Assembly: GCA_041591915.1 (NCBI GenBank)
Contig: JBFHRB010000003.1
Span: 1-38,501, forward strand
DNA length: 38,501 nucleotides
Direction: 5' to 3'
DNA from: JBFHRB01 sp041591915
GTDB lineage: Bacteria > Actinomycetota > Nitriliruptoria > Nitriliruptorales > Nitriliruptoraceae
Part shown: positions 32,810 through 38,501 of the stretch, in pieces
How positions within the stretch are numbered: position 1 is the first letter of the stretch
How the letters are laid out: every line of letters begins with the position of its first letter
Notes under the pieces: model-generated
What the model was told of the DNA's origin: nothing
Database searches by the model: none
Seen by the model: the letters and a program-made list of their open reading frames with translations, nothing else
Position numbers and translations under genes: made by a program

Positions 32810-33367
32810 ATGACGACGCTCCTCGAGAAGAAGGTCGAGGGTCTGGCCGTGGAGGCCATCGAACTCTCGCCGCAGAAGAAGACCTACCCCTTCGCGACCT
32901 GGGTTGCGATCTTCGCGATGGTTGTCGGTGCCATCTCGGTGTTCGGGGGCATCTTCGGTGCCGCCTACACCTGGGACCAGGCGGTCGACCAGAACATCAC
33001 CACTCCGGACGACGCCGTGATCGCGGAGACCCCGGTTCGCGGCCCGTTCACGATGTGGTCGCAGTCCGACATCATCACCCACCACCAGCTCGACCGGACC
33101 GAGGGCCTGTACTACGCCGAGATGGACCGCCGGGTCCCGCAGCTCGACGAGGCCGGCAACGTCGTCCTGGACGAGAACGGTGAGGCGGTCATGGTTCCCA
33201 ACGAGGCCCGCGCGAGCTGGCTGACCGCCACCACGCTGACCACGAGCCTCGGTCTCGGGATCCTGGCCTACGCCTTCAGCGCCTTCGCGATCGTCATGGG
33301 GATCACGATGTTCCTGGTGGGGCTCGTCCTCTACCGGCTCCGCACCCCCCTCGCAGCACTGAGCTAG
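32810..33367 (+). CDS. small membrane protein of unknown function under Rex-type operators
   Basis: 185 residues. A short charged cytosolic N-terminus, a transmembrane helix at about 28-52, an extracytoplasmic domain of about 85 residues, and a long hydrophobic segment at about 143-175. The middle contains NITTPDDAV, the pattern GPFTMWSQSDIITHHQL and TEGLYYAEMDR. From memory this resembles an actinobacterial membrane family misleadingly annotated 'aromatic ring-opening dioxygenase LigA'; no dioxygenase motif is present. ATG 32810 was chosen for AAGGGAGG about 9 bases upstream. A longer open frame from 32600 would run through the operators. The strong terminator after it suggests a single-gene unit. 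The operators and the nuo neighbours point to a respiratory or redox-linked role, but no function is assigned. Confidence 0.85.
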   Translation: MTTLLEKKVEGLAVEAIELSPQKKTYPFATWVAIFAMVVGAISVFGGIFGAAYTWDQAVDQNITTPDDAVIAETPVRGPFTMWSQSDIITHHQLDRTEGLYYAEMDRRVPQLDEAGNVVLDENGEAVMVPNEARASWLTATTLTTSLGLGILAYAFSAFAIVMGITMFLVGLVLYRLRTPLAALS

Positions 33368-33380
33368 CAGCCCCCCATCC

Positions 33381-33410
33381 GATGGCCCCGGACCCCGGTC
33401 CGGGGCCATC
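33381..33410 (+). terminator. strong intrinsic terminator hairpin
   Basis: Perfect 14-bp stem: arms 33381-33394 (GATGGCCCCGGACC) and 33397-33410, formally a 2-base loop, 13 bases after the membrane protein stop. No T-run follows. It closes the transcription unit before htpX. Confidence 0.8.
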
Positions 33411-33518
33411 GCCACGTTCCGTGTCCGAGGAACGAGCCGAGGTGCCAGGCCTTCTTCGGGCTGCTCGCTGACGGGCGGCCACCGGCCACCGGCCAGACGG
33501 ACCCGGCCAGGGAACGCC

Positions 33519-33524
33519 TACCCT
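33519..33524 (+). promoter_or_regulatory. candidate -10 box before htpX
   Basis: TACCCT fits TANNNT and lies 64 bases before the htpX start. No clear -35 is visible at 16-18 bp upstream. Confidence 0.3.
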
Positions 33525-33588
33525 CGAACCATCGTTGAAGCAGGTGCTGACACCTGACCAGCGTGTCCTCCCGGAGGTTCGTGGCCCG

Positions 33589-34491
33589 ATGTTCAAGAGC
33601 GTGAAGACCGTCCTGCTGCTGGGTGGCCTCAGCGGCCTGTTGCTGTTCATCGGGGACTACTACGGCGGCCAGAGCGGCCTCGTCCTGGCGTTCGGGTTCG
33701 CCGTCGTCATGAACGGCGTCAGCTACTTCTTCAGCGACAGGATCGCCGTCAGGATGGCGCGTGCCGAGCCCGTGGACGAGCACCAGGCCCCCGACATCCA
33801 CGAGATCGTCCGCAACCTCGCCACCAAGGCCGGCCAGCCGATGCCGGCGCTGTACATGAGCCCCTCGCCCCAGCTCAATGCCTTCGCCACCGGTCGCAAC
33901 CCGAAGAACGCGGTCGTGTGCGTCAACCGCGGGCTGTACGAGGCCCTGACCCACGAGGAGCTCGAGGGCGTCCTGGCCCACGAGCTGCAGCACGTCTACA
34001 ACCGGGACATCCTCGTGGGGTCCGTTGCTGCGACCATCGCGGCCGCGATCACGATGCTCGCGCGCATGGCCTTCTGGTTCGGTGGGGGTGGGCGGGACCG
34101 CGAGGGCGGGGCACTCGGTGGCATCTTCATGATCTTCCTCGCCCCGCTCGCGGCGGTCATCATCAGGACCGCGGTGACCCGCTCGCGCGAGCAGCTCGCC
34201 GACAAGACCGGCGCAGAGCTGACCGGCAACCCGCTCGGTCTCGCACGCGCGCTCCGCAAGCTCGAGGCTGGCAACAACGACCCGCGTCGGCTGCGCCTGG
34301 GCGGGACCCCGGCCGAGACGAGCAGCGCCTTCCAGCACATGTACATCTCCGCGCCCTTCGGCGGCCGCGTGGCCCAGGGCTTCGGCAGCCTGTTCCGCAC
34401 GCACCCGCCGATCCCCGAGCGCATCGCGCGCCTGGAGCAGATGGCGCGCGAGATGGGCCAGCTCGGGCCGAACCAGACCATCTTCGGCTGA
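33589..34491 (+). CDS. htpX: membrane zinc metalloprotease HtpX
   Basis: 300 residues, M48 family, a membrane protein quality-control protease. The zinc motif HELQH is at 131-135 (GVLAHELQHVYNRD), and a later Glu in SREQLADKTGAELTG is the third ligand. Two N-terminal helices and two more after the zinc motif are visible. ATG 33589 was chosen because GGAGG (33573-33577) lies 11 bases upstream and the protein then starts MFKSVKTVLLL, as usual for HtpX. The frame is open further upstream. As I recall, htpX lies next to the polyprenyl synthase in mycobacteria and after the second nuo operon in Streptomyces. Confidence 0.95.
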   Translation: MFKSVKTVLLLGGLSGLLLFIGDYYGGQSGLVLAFGFAVVMNGVSYFFSDRIAVRMARAEPVDEHQAPDIHEIVRNLATKAGQPMPALYMSPSPQLNAFATGRNPKNAVVCVNRGLYEALTHEELEGVLAHELQHVYNRDILVGSVAATIAAAITMLARMAFWFGGGGRDREGGALGGIFMIFLAPLAAVIIRTAVTRSREQLADKTGAELTGNPLGLARALRKLEAGNNDPRRLRLGGTPAETSSAFQHMYISAPFGGRVAQGFGSLFRTHPPIPERIARLEQMAREMGQLGPNQTIFG

Positions 34492-34508
34492 GTCATTGAG
34501 CGACGGCG

Positions 34509-35201
34509 TCAGTGCTCGTCGCGATCCTCGGCGCGTGCATGCGCGTCGGCTGCCCGCCGAACCCAGCGTGCGAGCACGGCCACGAGGCCGAGCATCAGCA
34601 GGAGGCTGGCGGCGCTGAGCCAGAGGCCAGCCCGCTGGTAGGCCTCGCCCAGCGCGAGACCGGCGGAGAACGTCGTGCCGAAGGCGATGACGGCTCCGGC
34701 GGCATCGGCGAGGAGGTAGCGGCGGGTCTCGATGGCGGAGGTGCCGGCTGCGGCCGCGAGGATGGTCGGGGGCAGCGCCGCCACGCGCCCGATCACGGCG
34801 ATCGCCGGTCCGTGCGCGACGAGCACGCGGTCCGCGATGTCGAAGCGATCGGGCGGCAGGGCCCGGGTCAGCCAGCCGGGCCCCTCGCCGCGGCGGAGTC
34901 GCTCGCCGTAGGCGCGGCCCACGAAGAAGAAGGCCCAGTTGGCGAACAGCATCAGCGGCAGGTACGCGGCGAAGGCGAGGGCGCCGTTGGCCCGGCCGAT
35001 GCGCGTCAGCCAGCCGGATGCAAGGACGACGTCCTTGGTGGGCTTGATGAGGAGCAGCGACTCGATGTGATCGGGGAACAGCAGGGGGATGAACGGCAGC
35101 GCGATCAGTGGGATCGCGTAGCGCGCGAACGCGATGGCGAGCGCCAGTCGCGGGACGAACTCGTCATCCAGGTCGGCAGGTGCGGCAACGGCTTCGTTCA
35201 T
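34509..35201 (-). CDS. DedA/VTT-family membrane protein
   Basis: 230 residues. Several hydrophobic helices and the DedA-like middle section: a helix with ANWAFFFVGRAYGERLRRG, then VLVAHGPAIAVIGRVAALPP and a Gly/Ala-rich membrane stretch with TRRYLLADAAGAV. DedA proteins are thought to act in lipid scrambling or membrane homeostasis. The start ATG (35201-35199) overlaps the nei stop (TGATG), so it is translated with nei. A longer frame to 35432 is a shadow of nei. Convergent with htpX, with only 17 bases between. Confidence 0.75.
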   Translation of the reverse strand: MNEAVAAPADLDDEFVPRLALAIAFARYAIPLIALPFIPLLFPDHIESLLLIKPTKDVVLASGWLTRIGRANGALAFAAYLPLMLFANWAFFFVGRAYGERLRRGEGPGWLTRALPPDRFDIADRVLVAHGPAIAVIGRVAALPPTILAAAAGTSAIETRRYLLADAAGAVIAFGTTFSAGLALGEAYQRAGLWLSAASLLLMLGLVAVLARWVRRAADAHARAEDRDEH

Positions 35202-35989
35202 CAGATGACCTGGCACCCCTCGCAGGCGTACGCCCAGCGGCCCGCGATGTCCCAGCGCCGGACCTCGTCGCCACAGCGCAGGCAGTGCTCCTGCTTGTAG
35301 ACGTAGCGCGAGAGCCGCTTGGGGATGCGCCCCGTCGGTATCCCGACCTCCTGGCGATCGACCGTGACGATCCGCTTGGTCCGAACGCCGTCGCGCATCC
35401 AGGCGACGAGCGTCTCCCACATCCCGTCCCACTCGCCCTTCGTGATGGCGTTCGCCGGACGGTCGGGGTGGATGCCATGGACGAACAGGACCTCGGCTCG
35501 GTAGACGTTGCCCACGCCCGCGAGCACCTTCTGGTCCATCAGTGCCTGCCCGATCCCGACGGACCGTCGCTGCAGCGCCGCGAACGCCCGGCCCGGGTCC
35601 GCGTCCCGTCGGAGTGGGTCGGGGCCGAGTCGCGCCACGATGGCGGCCCGTCCGTCCTCGTCGACGACCTCGCAGATCGTCGCGCCGACCAGGTCGACGG
35701 CTCGCCCGCCGCTGGCCACGCGCATGCGGCAGGTGTCCCGGGGCGGGGGAGGGGGCGCGTCGTGGGTGAAGAAGCGCCCGAACAGCCCGAGGTGGACGTG
35801 GGTGATCAGCCCGGACTCGAAGTGGTGGAAGAGGTGCTTGCCGTACGCCTCTCCCCGCTCGAAGGTGCCGCCGTCGAGCGCGGACGCGCCGTCGAAACGG
35901 CCCTGAGGTGAGGACACGGCCACACGCTCGCCTCGGAACCAGCGCTGGTGGTCCCGCGCGAGGCGGTGGATCGTGTGGCCCTCGGGCAC
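35201..35989 (-). CDS. nei: Fpg/Nei-family DNA glycosylase (endonuclease VIII type)
   Basis: 262 residues. Base-excision repair of oxidised bases with AP-lyase activity. After the start Met, Pro2-Glu3 form the catalytic N-terminus (PEGHTIHRLARDH), which is the Nei2-like PEGHT pattern. The helix-two-turn-helix is seen in QKVLAGVGNVYRAEVLF, and the C-terminal zinc finger in HCLRCG and ACEGCQ. The start is a GTG with GGGAAGGAG upstream. It is the third gene of a minus-strand cluster yajQ - VOC - nei - dedA. Confidence 0.93.
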   Translation of the reverse strand: MPEGHTIHRLARDHQRWFRGERVAVSSPQGRFDGASALDGGTFERGEAYGKHLFHHFESGLITHVHLGLFGRFFTHDAPPPPPRDTCRMRVASGGRAVDLVGATICEVVDEDGRAAIVARLGPDPLRRDADPGRAFAALQRRSVGIGQALMDQKVLAGVGNVYRAEVLFVHGIHPDRPANAITKGEWDGMWETLVAWMRDGVRTKRIVTVDRQEVGIPTGRIPKRLSRYVYKQEHCLRCGDEVRRWDIAGRWAYACEGCQVI

Positions 35990-36041
35990 GGCGTGGCTCC
36001 TTCCCGGAGCAGTTCGGACCTGTCGCGGCGGGGGGTTGGCC

Positions 36042-36413
36042 TCAGGCGGGGGCCGACCCGACCAGGCAGAACTCGTTCCCGACCGGGTCCTCGCACACCC
36101 ACCAGCGGTATCCGCCGACCTCGTGTTCCCGGACGGCCGTGCCGCCCAGCGCGGCGACCTGCTTCAGCCCCCGATCGAGGTCGTCGAGGTGGAGGTCGAC
36201 GTGGACCCGGTTCTTGTTGGCCTTCGCCTCCGGTACGCGCTGGAACGCGAGGTTGACGCCGCCCTCGGCCTGCGGCTCGAGGAACACGTAGGTCGCGGAG
36301 CGGTAGGCCTCGCCGACGCCCAGGAGCCCCTTCCAGAAGCGCACCGGCGCGTCGAGGTCGTTGACGTCGACCATGACGGTGGCGAGTCGTGGGGTCCAGT
36401 CGGACGCGCTCAC
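36042..36413 (-). CDS. VOC (glyoxalase/bleomycin resistance) family protein
   Basis: 123 residues, a single vicinal-oxygen-chelate module pair. Patterns are VMVDVNDLDAPVRFWKGLLG at the N-terminus, RVHVDLHLDDLDRGLKQVAA in the middle and the closing WWVCEDPVGNEFCLV. The substrate cannot be predicted. GTG start (36413-36411) overlaps the yajQ stop (GTGA). Confidence 0.85.
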   Translation of the reverse strand: MSASDWTPRLATVMVDVNDLDAPVRFWKGLLGVGEAYRSATYVFLEPQAEGGVNLAFQRVPEAKANKNRVHVDLHLDDLDRGLKQVAALGGTAVREHEVGGYRWWVCEDPVGNEFCLVGSAPA

Positions 36414-36898
36414 TTGTAGTTGGTGAACACGAGGGGCGCGTCGTAGTCCTGGGCCTTCACCAGCGCGATGATCTCCTGGAGGGTGTCGCGGCTCTTCGAG
36501 GACACCCGGACCTTGTCGCCCATGTTCGTCACCCCGACCTTGAGCTTCGAGGCCTTCACCTGCTTCACGATCTCCTTCGCGAGCTCCTTGTCGAGCGTCG
36601 TCCGGAGGGAGATGTCGATCCTCGATCGGCCGCCACCGACCTCCTGCGGGTCACTGGTGTCCATGGCCTTGAGCGAGACCTTGCGCTTGACGAACTTCGA
36701 CTGCAGCACGTCGAGGGCCGCGTTCGCGCGCTCCTCCGTGGAGGACTCGACCCGGATCCCCTCACCGCTCCACTCGACGACCGTGTCGGTCCCCTTGAAG
36801 TCGTAGCGAGTGGAGACCTCGCGGGCGGCCTGGTTGATGGCGTTGTCGACCTCCTGGCGGTCGACGTTGGCCTCGATGTCGAAGCTGGACTCGGCCAC
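36410..36898 (-). CDS. yajQ: YajQ family nucleotide-binding protein
   Basis: 162 residues. It starts SSFDIEANVDRQEVDNAINQ and contains TRYDFKGTD, LQSKFVKRKVSLKA and a KVGVTNMGDKVRVSSKSRD section, all diagnostic of YajQ. Family members bind nucleotides, and cyclic di-GMP in some species. Its role here is unknown. The GTG start at 36898 has AGAGG about 8 bases upstream. It is the first gene of the minus-strand cluster. TAGCCC on the minus strand at 36966-36961 is a weak -10 candidate. Confidence 0.93.
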   Translation of the reverse strand: MAESSFDIEANVDRQEVDNAINQAAREVSTRYDFKGTDTVVEWSGEGIRVESSTEERANAALDVLQSKFVKRKVSLKAMDTSDPQEVGGGRSRIDISLRTTLDKELAKEIVKQVKASKLKVGVTNMGDKVRVSSKSRDTLQEIIALVKAQDYDAPLVFTNYK

Positions 36899-37108
36899 GG
36901 CGGGACCTCTCGTGTCGGTTCGGGGGCGTTGGGAGCGCGAGGCGGGAAGGCAAGCAGCGGGGGCTACGTTCGTCCAGCCGGGTGCAGAGGTGACGCCCGG
37001 GATCCACACCAGGGCGGAGCACGCCTCGGCATCGCGGGCACGGTAGGGCAGGGGACCGCGAGGCGAGTGTCGAAGTACGCCATCGACCTCTCTCCCTCGG
37101 AGCCCACC

Positions 37109-37858
37109 GTGCGCCGCCCCCTGCTCGCCCTCCTCGTCCTCGCCTTGGCGGCGGGTGTCGCCGCCACTCCTGCGCCGACCGGTGGCGGGGAGCCCGTGCG
37201 CCCGGCATTCGGGGACGAGTCGGCCCCGATCCGCCCGGGGGCCAGCATCGGTGGGTGCACGCTCAACTGGCTCTTCTACGAGGAGGTCTACCCGACGCCC
37301 GAGGAGCCGAGCCCCGTCCCCACCGTCTACGCCGGCACCGCCGCGCACTGCACCGACGAGGTCGGCGAGAAGGTCCGGGTCGACGGCTTCGCCGCGCCGA
37401 TCGGCGCGGTGGTGTTCGACTCGGACGACATCGGCAGCGCGGTCGACTTCTCGCTGATCCAGCTCTACCCGGGCGTCGAGGCGCACGCCAACCCGAAGAT
37501 GCTCGGATGGGACGGCCCGTACGGCGCCATCACGACCGACGACCTCGCCGTCGGCGACCTCGTCGACCTTCACGGCTACGGCATGGTCCTGGGCCAGAAC
37601 TCGCTCACCCGCGACCGCTTCGGCGCGCTGATGGACTGGACGGAGGACGAGTTCATCGTCGACATGCCGGCCGTCCCGGGGGACAGCGGTGCACCGCTGC
37701 TGCACGACGCGACGGGCAAGGCCCTGGGCATCATCAGCCGGTTCAACTTCGAGACGGTCCCGCCGTCCACCGACATCGGGCCGCTGATGCCCTTCATCTT
37801 CCGCACGCTCGAGGCGAACGGCTACCCCGACGTGGTCCTGGCGACCGTCGAGGGCTGA
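37109..37858 (+). CDS. secreted trypsin-like (S1 family) serine protease
   Basis: 249 residues. An N-terminal signal peptide (RRPLLALLVLALAAGVAA, likely cleaved near residue 20). The triad is visible: H80 in GTAAHCTDE, D113 in AVDFSLIQLYPG and S193 in PGDSGAPLL. There is a Cys at 36 and one beside H80 that can pair. GTG 37109 was chosen because GGAG lies 6 bases upstream and it opens directly into the signal peptide. It is unlinked by function to its neighbours. Secretion is inferred. Confidence 0.85.
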   Translation: MRRPLLALLVLALAAGVAATPAPTGGGEPVRPAFGDESAPIRPGASIGGCTLNWLFYEEVYPTPEEPSPVPTVYAGTAAHCTDEVGEKVRVDGFAAPIGAVVFDSDDIGSAVDFSLIQLYPGVEAHANPKMLGWDGPYGAITTDDLAVGDLVDLHGYGMVLGQNSLTRDRFGALMDWTEDEFIVDMPAVPGDSGAPLLHDATGKALGIISRFNFETVPPSTDIGPLMPFIFRTLEANGYPDVVLATVEG

Positions 37859-37918
37859 TCCGCGCCGCTGGCCGGTTCGGCGTGCCCGTGCGGAGGGCGT
37901 GCCCGGTCGGCGCTCGTG

Positions 37919-37947
37919 TTGCTCGGCATCTCAGGCGCCCGTACCAT
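37919..37947 (+). promoter_or_regulatory. promoter of the tRNA cluster
   Basis: TTGCTC (37919-37924) and TACCAT (37942-37947) with a 17-bp spacer. Transcription would begin near 37954, about 24 bases before tRNA-Tyr. Confidence 0.65.
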
Positions 37948-37977
37948 CCGCACCCGCCCGGTCACCACTGGGCACCC

Positions 37978-38061
37978 GGTGGGATACCCAAGTGGCCAAA
38001 GGGGACCGGCTGTAAACCGGTTGCTTATGCTTCGCAGGTTCAAATCCTGCTCCCACCACCA
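37978..38061 (+). tRNA. tRNA-Tyr (GTA)
   Basis: A complete cloverleaf of 84 bases. Acceptor GGTGGGA pairs with TCCCACC. The anticodon stem ACCGG/CCGGT encloses CTGTAAA with anticodon GTA (38012-38014). A long class-II variable arm is followed by T-arm GCAGG TTCAAAT CCTGC. The CCA end is encoded. Confidence 0.96.
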
Positions 38062-38064
38062 CAC

Positions 38065-38137
38065 GCCCCTGTAGCTCAGTCGGCAGAGCACATCCATGGT
38101 AAGGATGGGGTCCGCGGTTCGATTCCGCGCGGGGGCT
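38065..38137 (+). tRNA. tRNA-Thr (GGT)
   Basis: 73 bases. Acceptor GCCCCTG pairs with CGGGGGC (one G-T). The anticodon stem CATCC/GGATG holds ATGGTAA with anticodon GGT (38098-38100), and the T-arm is CGCGG TTCGATT CCGCG. CCA is not encoded. Only 3 bases separate it from tRNA-Tyr. Confidence 0.95.
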
Positions 38138-38140
38138 CTG

Positions 38141-38161
38141 CGGCACGTCGGTGACGTGCCG
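38141..38161 (+). terminator. hairpin between tRNA-Thr and tRNA-Met
   Basis: A perfect 9-bp stem, CGGCACGTC with GACGTGCCG and loop GGT. It could be a partial terminator or a processing structure in the tRNA transcript. There is no T-run. Confidence 0.45.
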
Positions 38162-38173
38162 TGCCCACAACAG

Positions 38174-38245
38174 GGCGGCGTAGCTCAGAGGTAGAGCAAG
38201 CGGCTCATAATCGCTGTGTCGGTGGTTCGAGTCCACCCGCCGCTA
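38174..38245 (+). tRNA. tRNA-Met (CAT)
   Basis: 72 bases. Acceptor GGCGGCG/CGCCGCT, anticodon loop CTCATAA with CAT at 38206-38208, and T-arm GGTGG TTCGAGT CCACC. The three G-C pairs of initiator tRNA are absent in the anticodon stem, so an elongator is likely. A CAT-reading tRNA-Ile modified to lysidine cannot be fully ruled out. CCA is not encoded. Confidence 0.92.
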
Positions 38246-38292
38246 CGTGACACCGGATCCAACTGGCCCCGCGCCGCCGGTCCGGCGTTGAC

Positions 38293-38298
38293 TAGCCT
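38293..38298 (+). promoter_or_regulatory. -10 element before tuf
   Basis: TAGCCT, the same hexamer as before menG and the lipoprotein gene, 67 bases before the tuf start. No good -35 is visible. tuf may also be read through from the tRNAs. Confidence 0.35.
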
Positions 38299-38364
38299 CG
38301 CTGCACCCCAGAACCCAATCAGACGACGACCCGCGCACGCGCGGAAACACAGGAGCTCTCCACG

Positions 38365-38501
38365 ATGGCCAAGGAGAAGTTCGAGCGGACGAAGCCGCAC
38401 ATGAACATCGGGACGATCGGTCACGTTGATCATGGCAAGACCACGTTGACGGCGGCGATCACGTCGACGTTGGCGAAGCACTCTGGTGGTACGGCGGTTG
38501 C
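38365..38501 (+). CDS. tuf: elongation factor Tu, N-terminal part (cut by window end)
   Basis: 45 codons and 2 bases. The protein begins MAKEKFERTKPHMNIGTIG and has the GTP-binding P-loop GHVDHGKTTL. The start ATG is preceded by AGGAG (38351-38355). Codon choice from GHVDHG on includes GTT, GAT, CAT, TTG, TCT and GGT, unlike the C/G-ending usage of neighbouring genes. A tRNA group directly before tuf also occurs in E. coli (tufB). Confidence 0.97.
   Translation, partial: MAKEKFERTKPHMNIGTIGHVDHGKTTLTAAITSTLAKHSGGTAV

Noticed and set aside
33535..33588. Longer N-terminus for HtpX from ATG 33535
   Set aside because: The ATG at 33589 has GGAGG upstream and gives the normal HtpX N-terminus; the additional 18 residues look like leader sequence.
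38174..38245. tRNA with CAT anticodon as initiator tRNA
   Set aside because: The anticodon stem (AGCGG/TCGCT) lacks the three consecutive G-C pairs of initiator tRNA, so elongator Met is preferred.

Overview
The window comes from a high-GC (about 70 % by eye), menaquinone-using actinobacterium. The signs are GTG starts, C/G-ending codons, TANNNT-type -10 elements, intrinsic terminators without U-tracts, and a gene order (menG, menJ-like reductase, nuo, polyprenyl synthase, second nuo, htpX) that I remember from Streptomyces and, without the nuo genes, from Mycobacterium. A deep-branching class such as Nitriliruptoria or Acidimicrobiia is possible, but I cannot fix the taxonomy from sequence alone.

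Layout. Positions 1-313 (minus) hold the start of an unrecognised protein with a long Ala/Pro-rich tail. Positions 602-3808 carry menG, a lipoprotein and a MenJ-like reductase, with a Rex-type redox operator at the promoter before the reductase. Positions 3967-19508 are a complete 14-gene complex I operon, nuoA-N. Next comes a long-chain polyprenyl diphosphate synthase (19522-20559). A 458-bp spacer with tandem and inverted repeats follows. Positions 21018-32446 are a second nuo operon, A-B-C-D-H-I-J-K-L-M-N, with no E, F or G. A 363-bp spacer contains two Rex-type operators in helical phase before a small membrane protein of unknown function (32810-33367). htpX (33589-34491) follows a perfect 14-bp hairpin. 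A minus-strand cluster yajQ - VOC protein - nei - DedA occupies 34509-36898, and a secreted trypsin-like protease lies at 37109-37858. The window ends with tRNA-Tyr, tRNA-Thr, tRNA-Met and the first 45 codons of tuf.

How it works together. The polyprenyl synthase makes the menaquinone side chain, MenG methylates demethylmenaquinone, and the MenJ-like enzyme probably saturates one isoprene unit. Both Nuo complexes would reduce the resulting menaquinone. The first complex has the full NADH module. The second does not, so its electron donor is unknown. Its NuoC and NuoI carry long extra C-terminal tails, NuoI2 with a duplicated module, and its quinone-site subunits NuoD2 and NuoH2 differ at normally conserved residues. 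Rex-type operators at 2435-2452 and 32705-32746 would tie menJ-nuoA-N and the small membrane protein to the NADH/NAD+ ratio.

Most interesting for follow-up: the second, NADH-module-less complex with its modified I, C, D and H subunits, and the Rex-controlled membrane protein of unknown function next to it.
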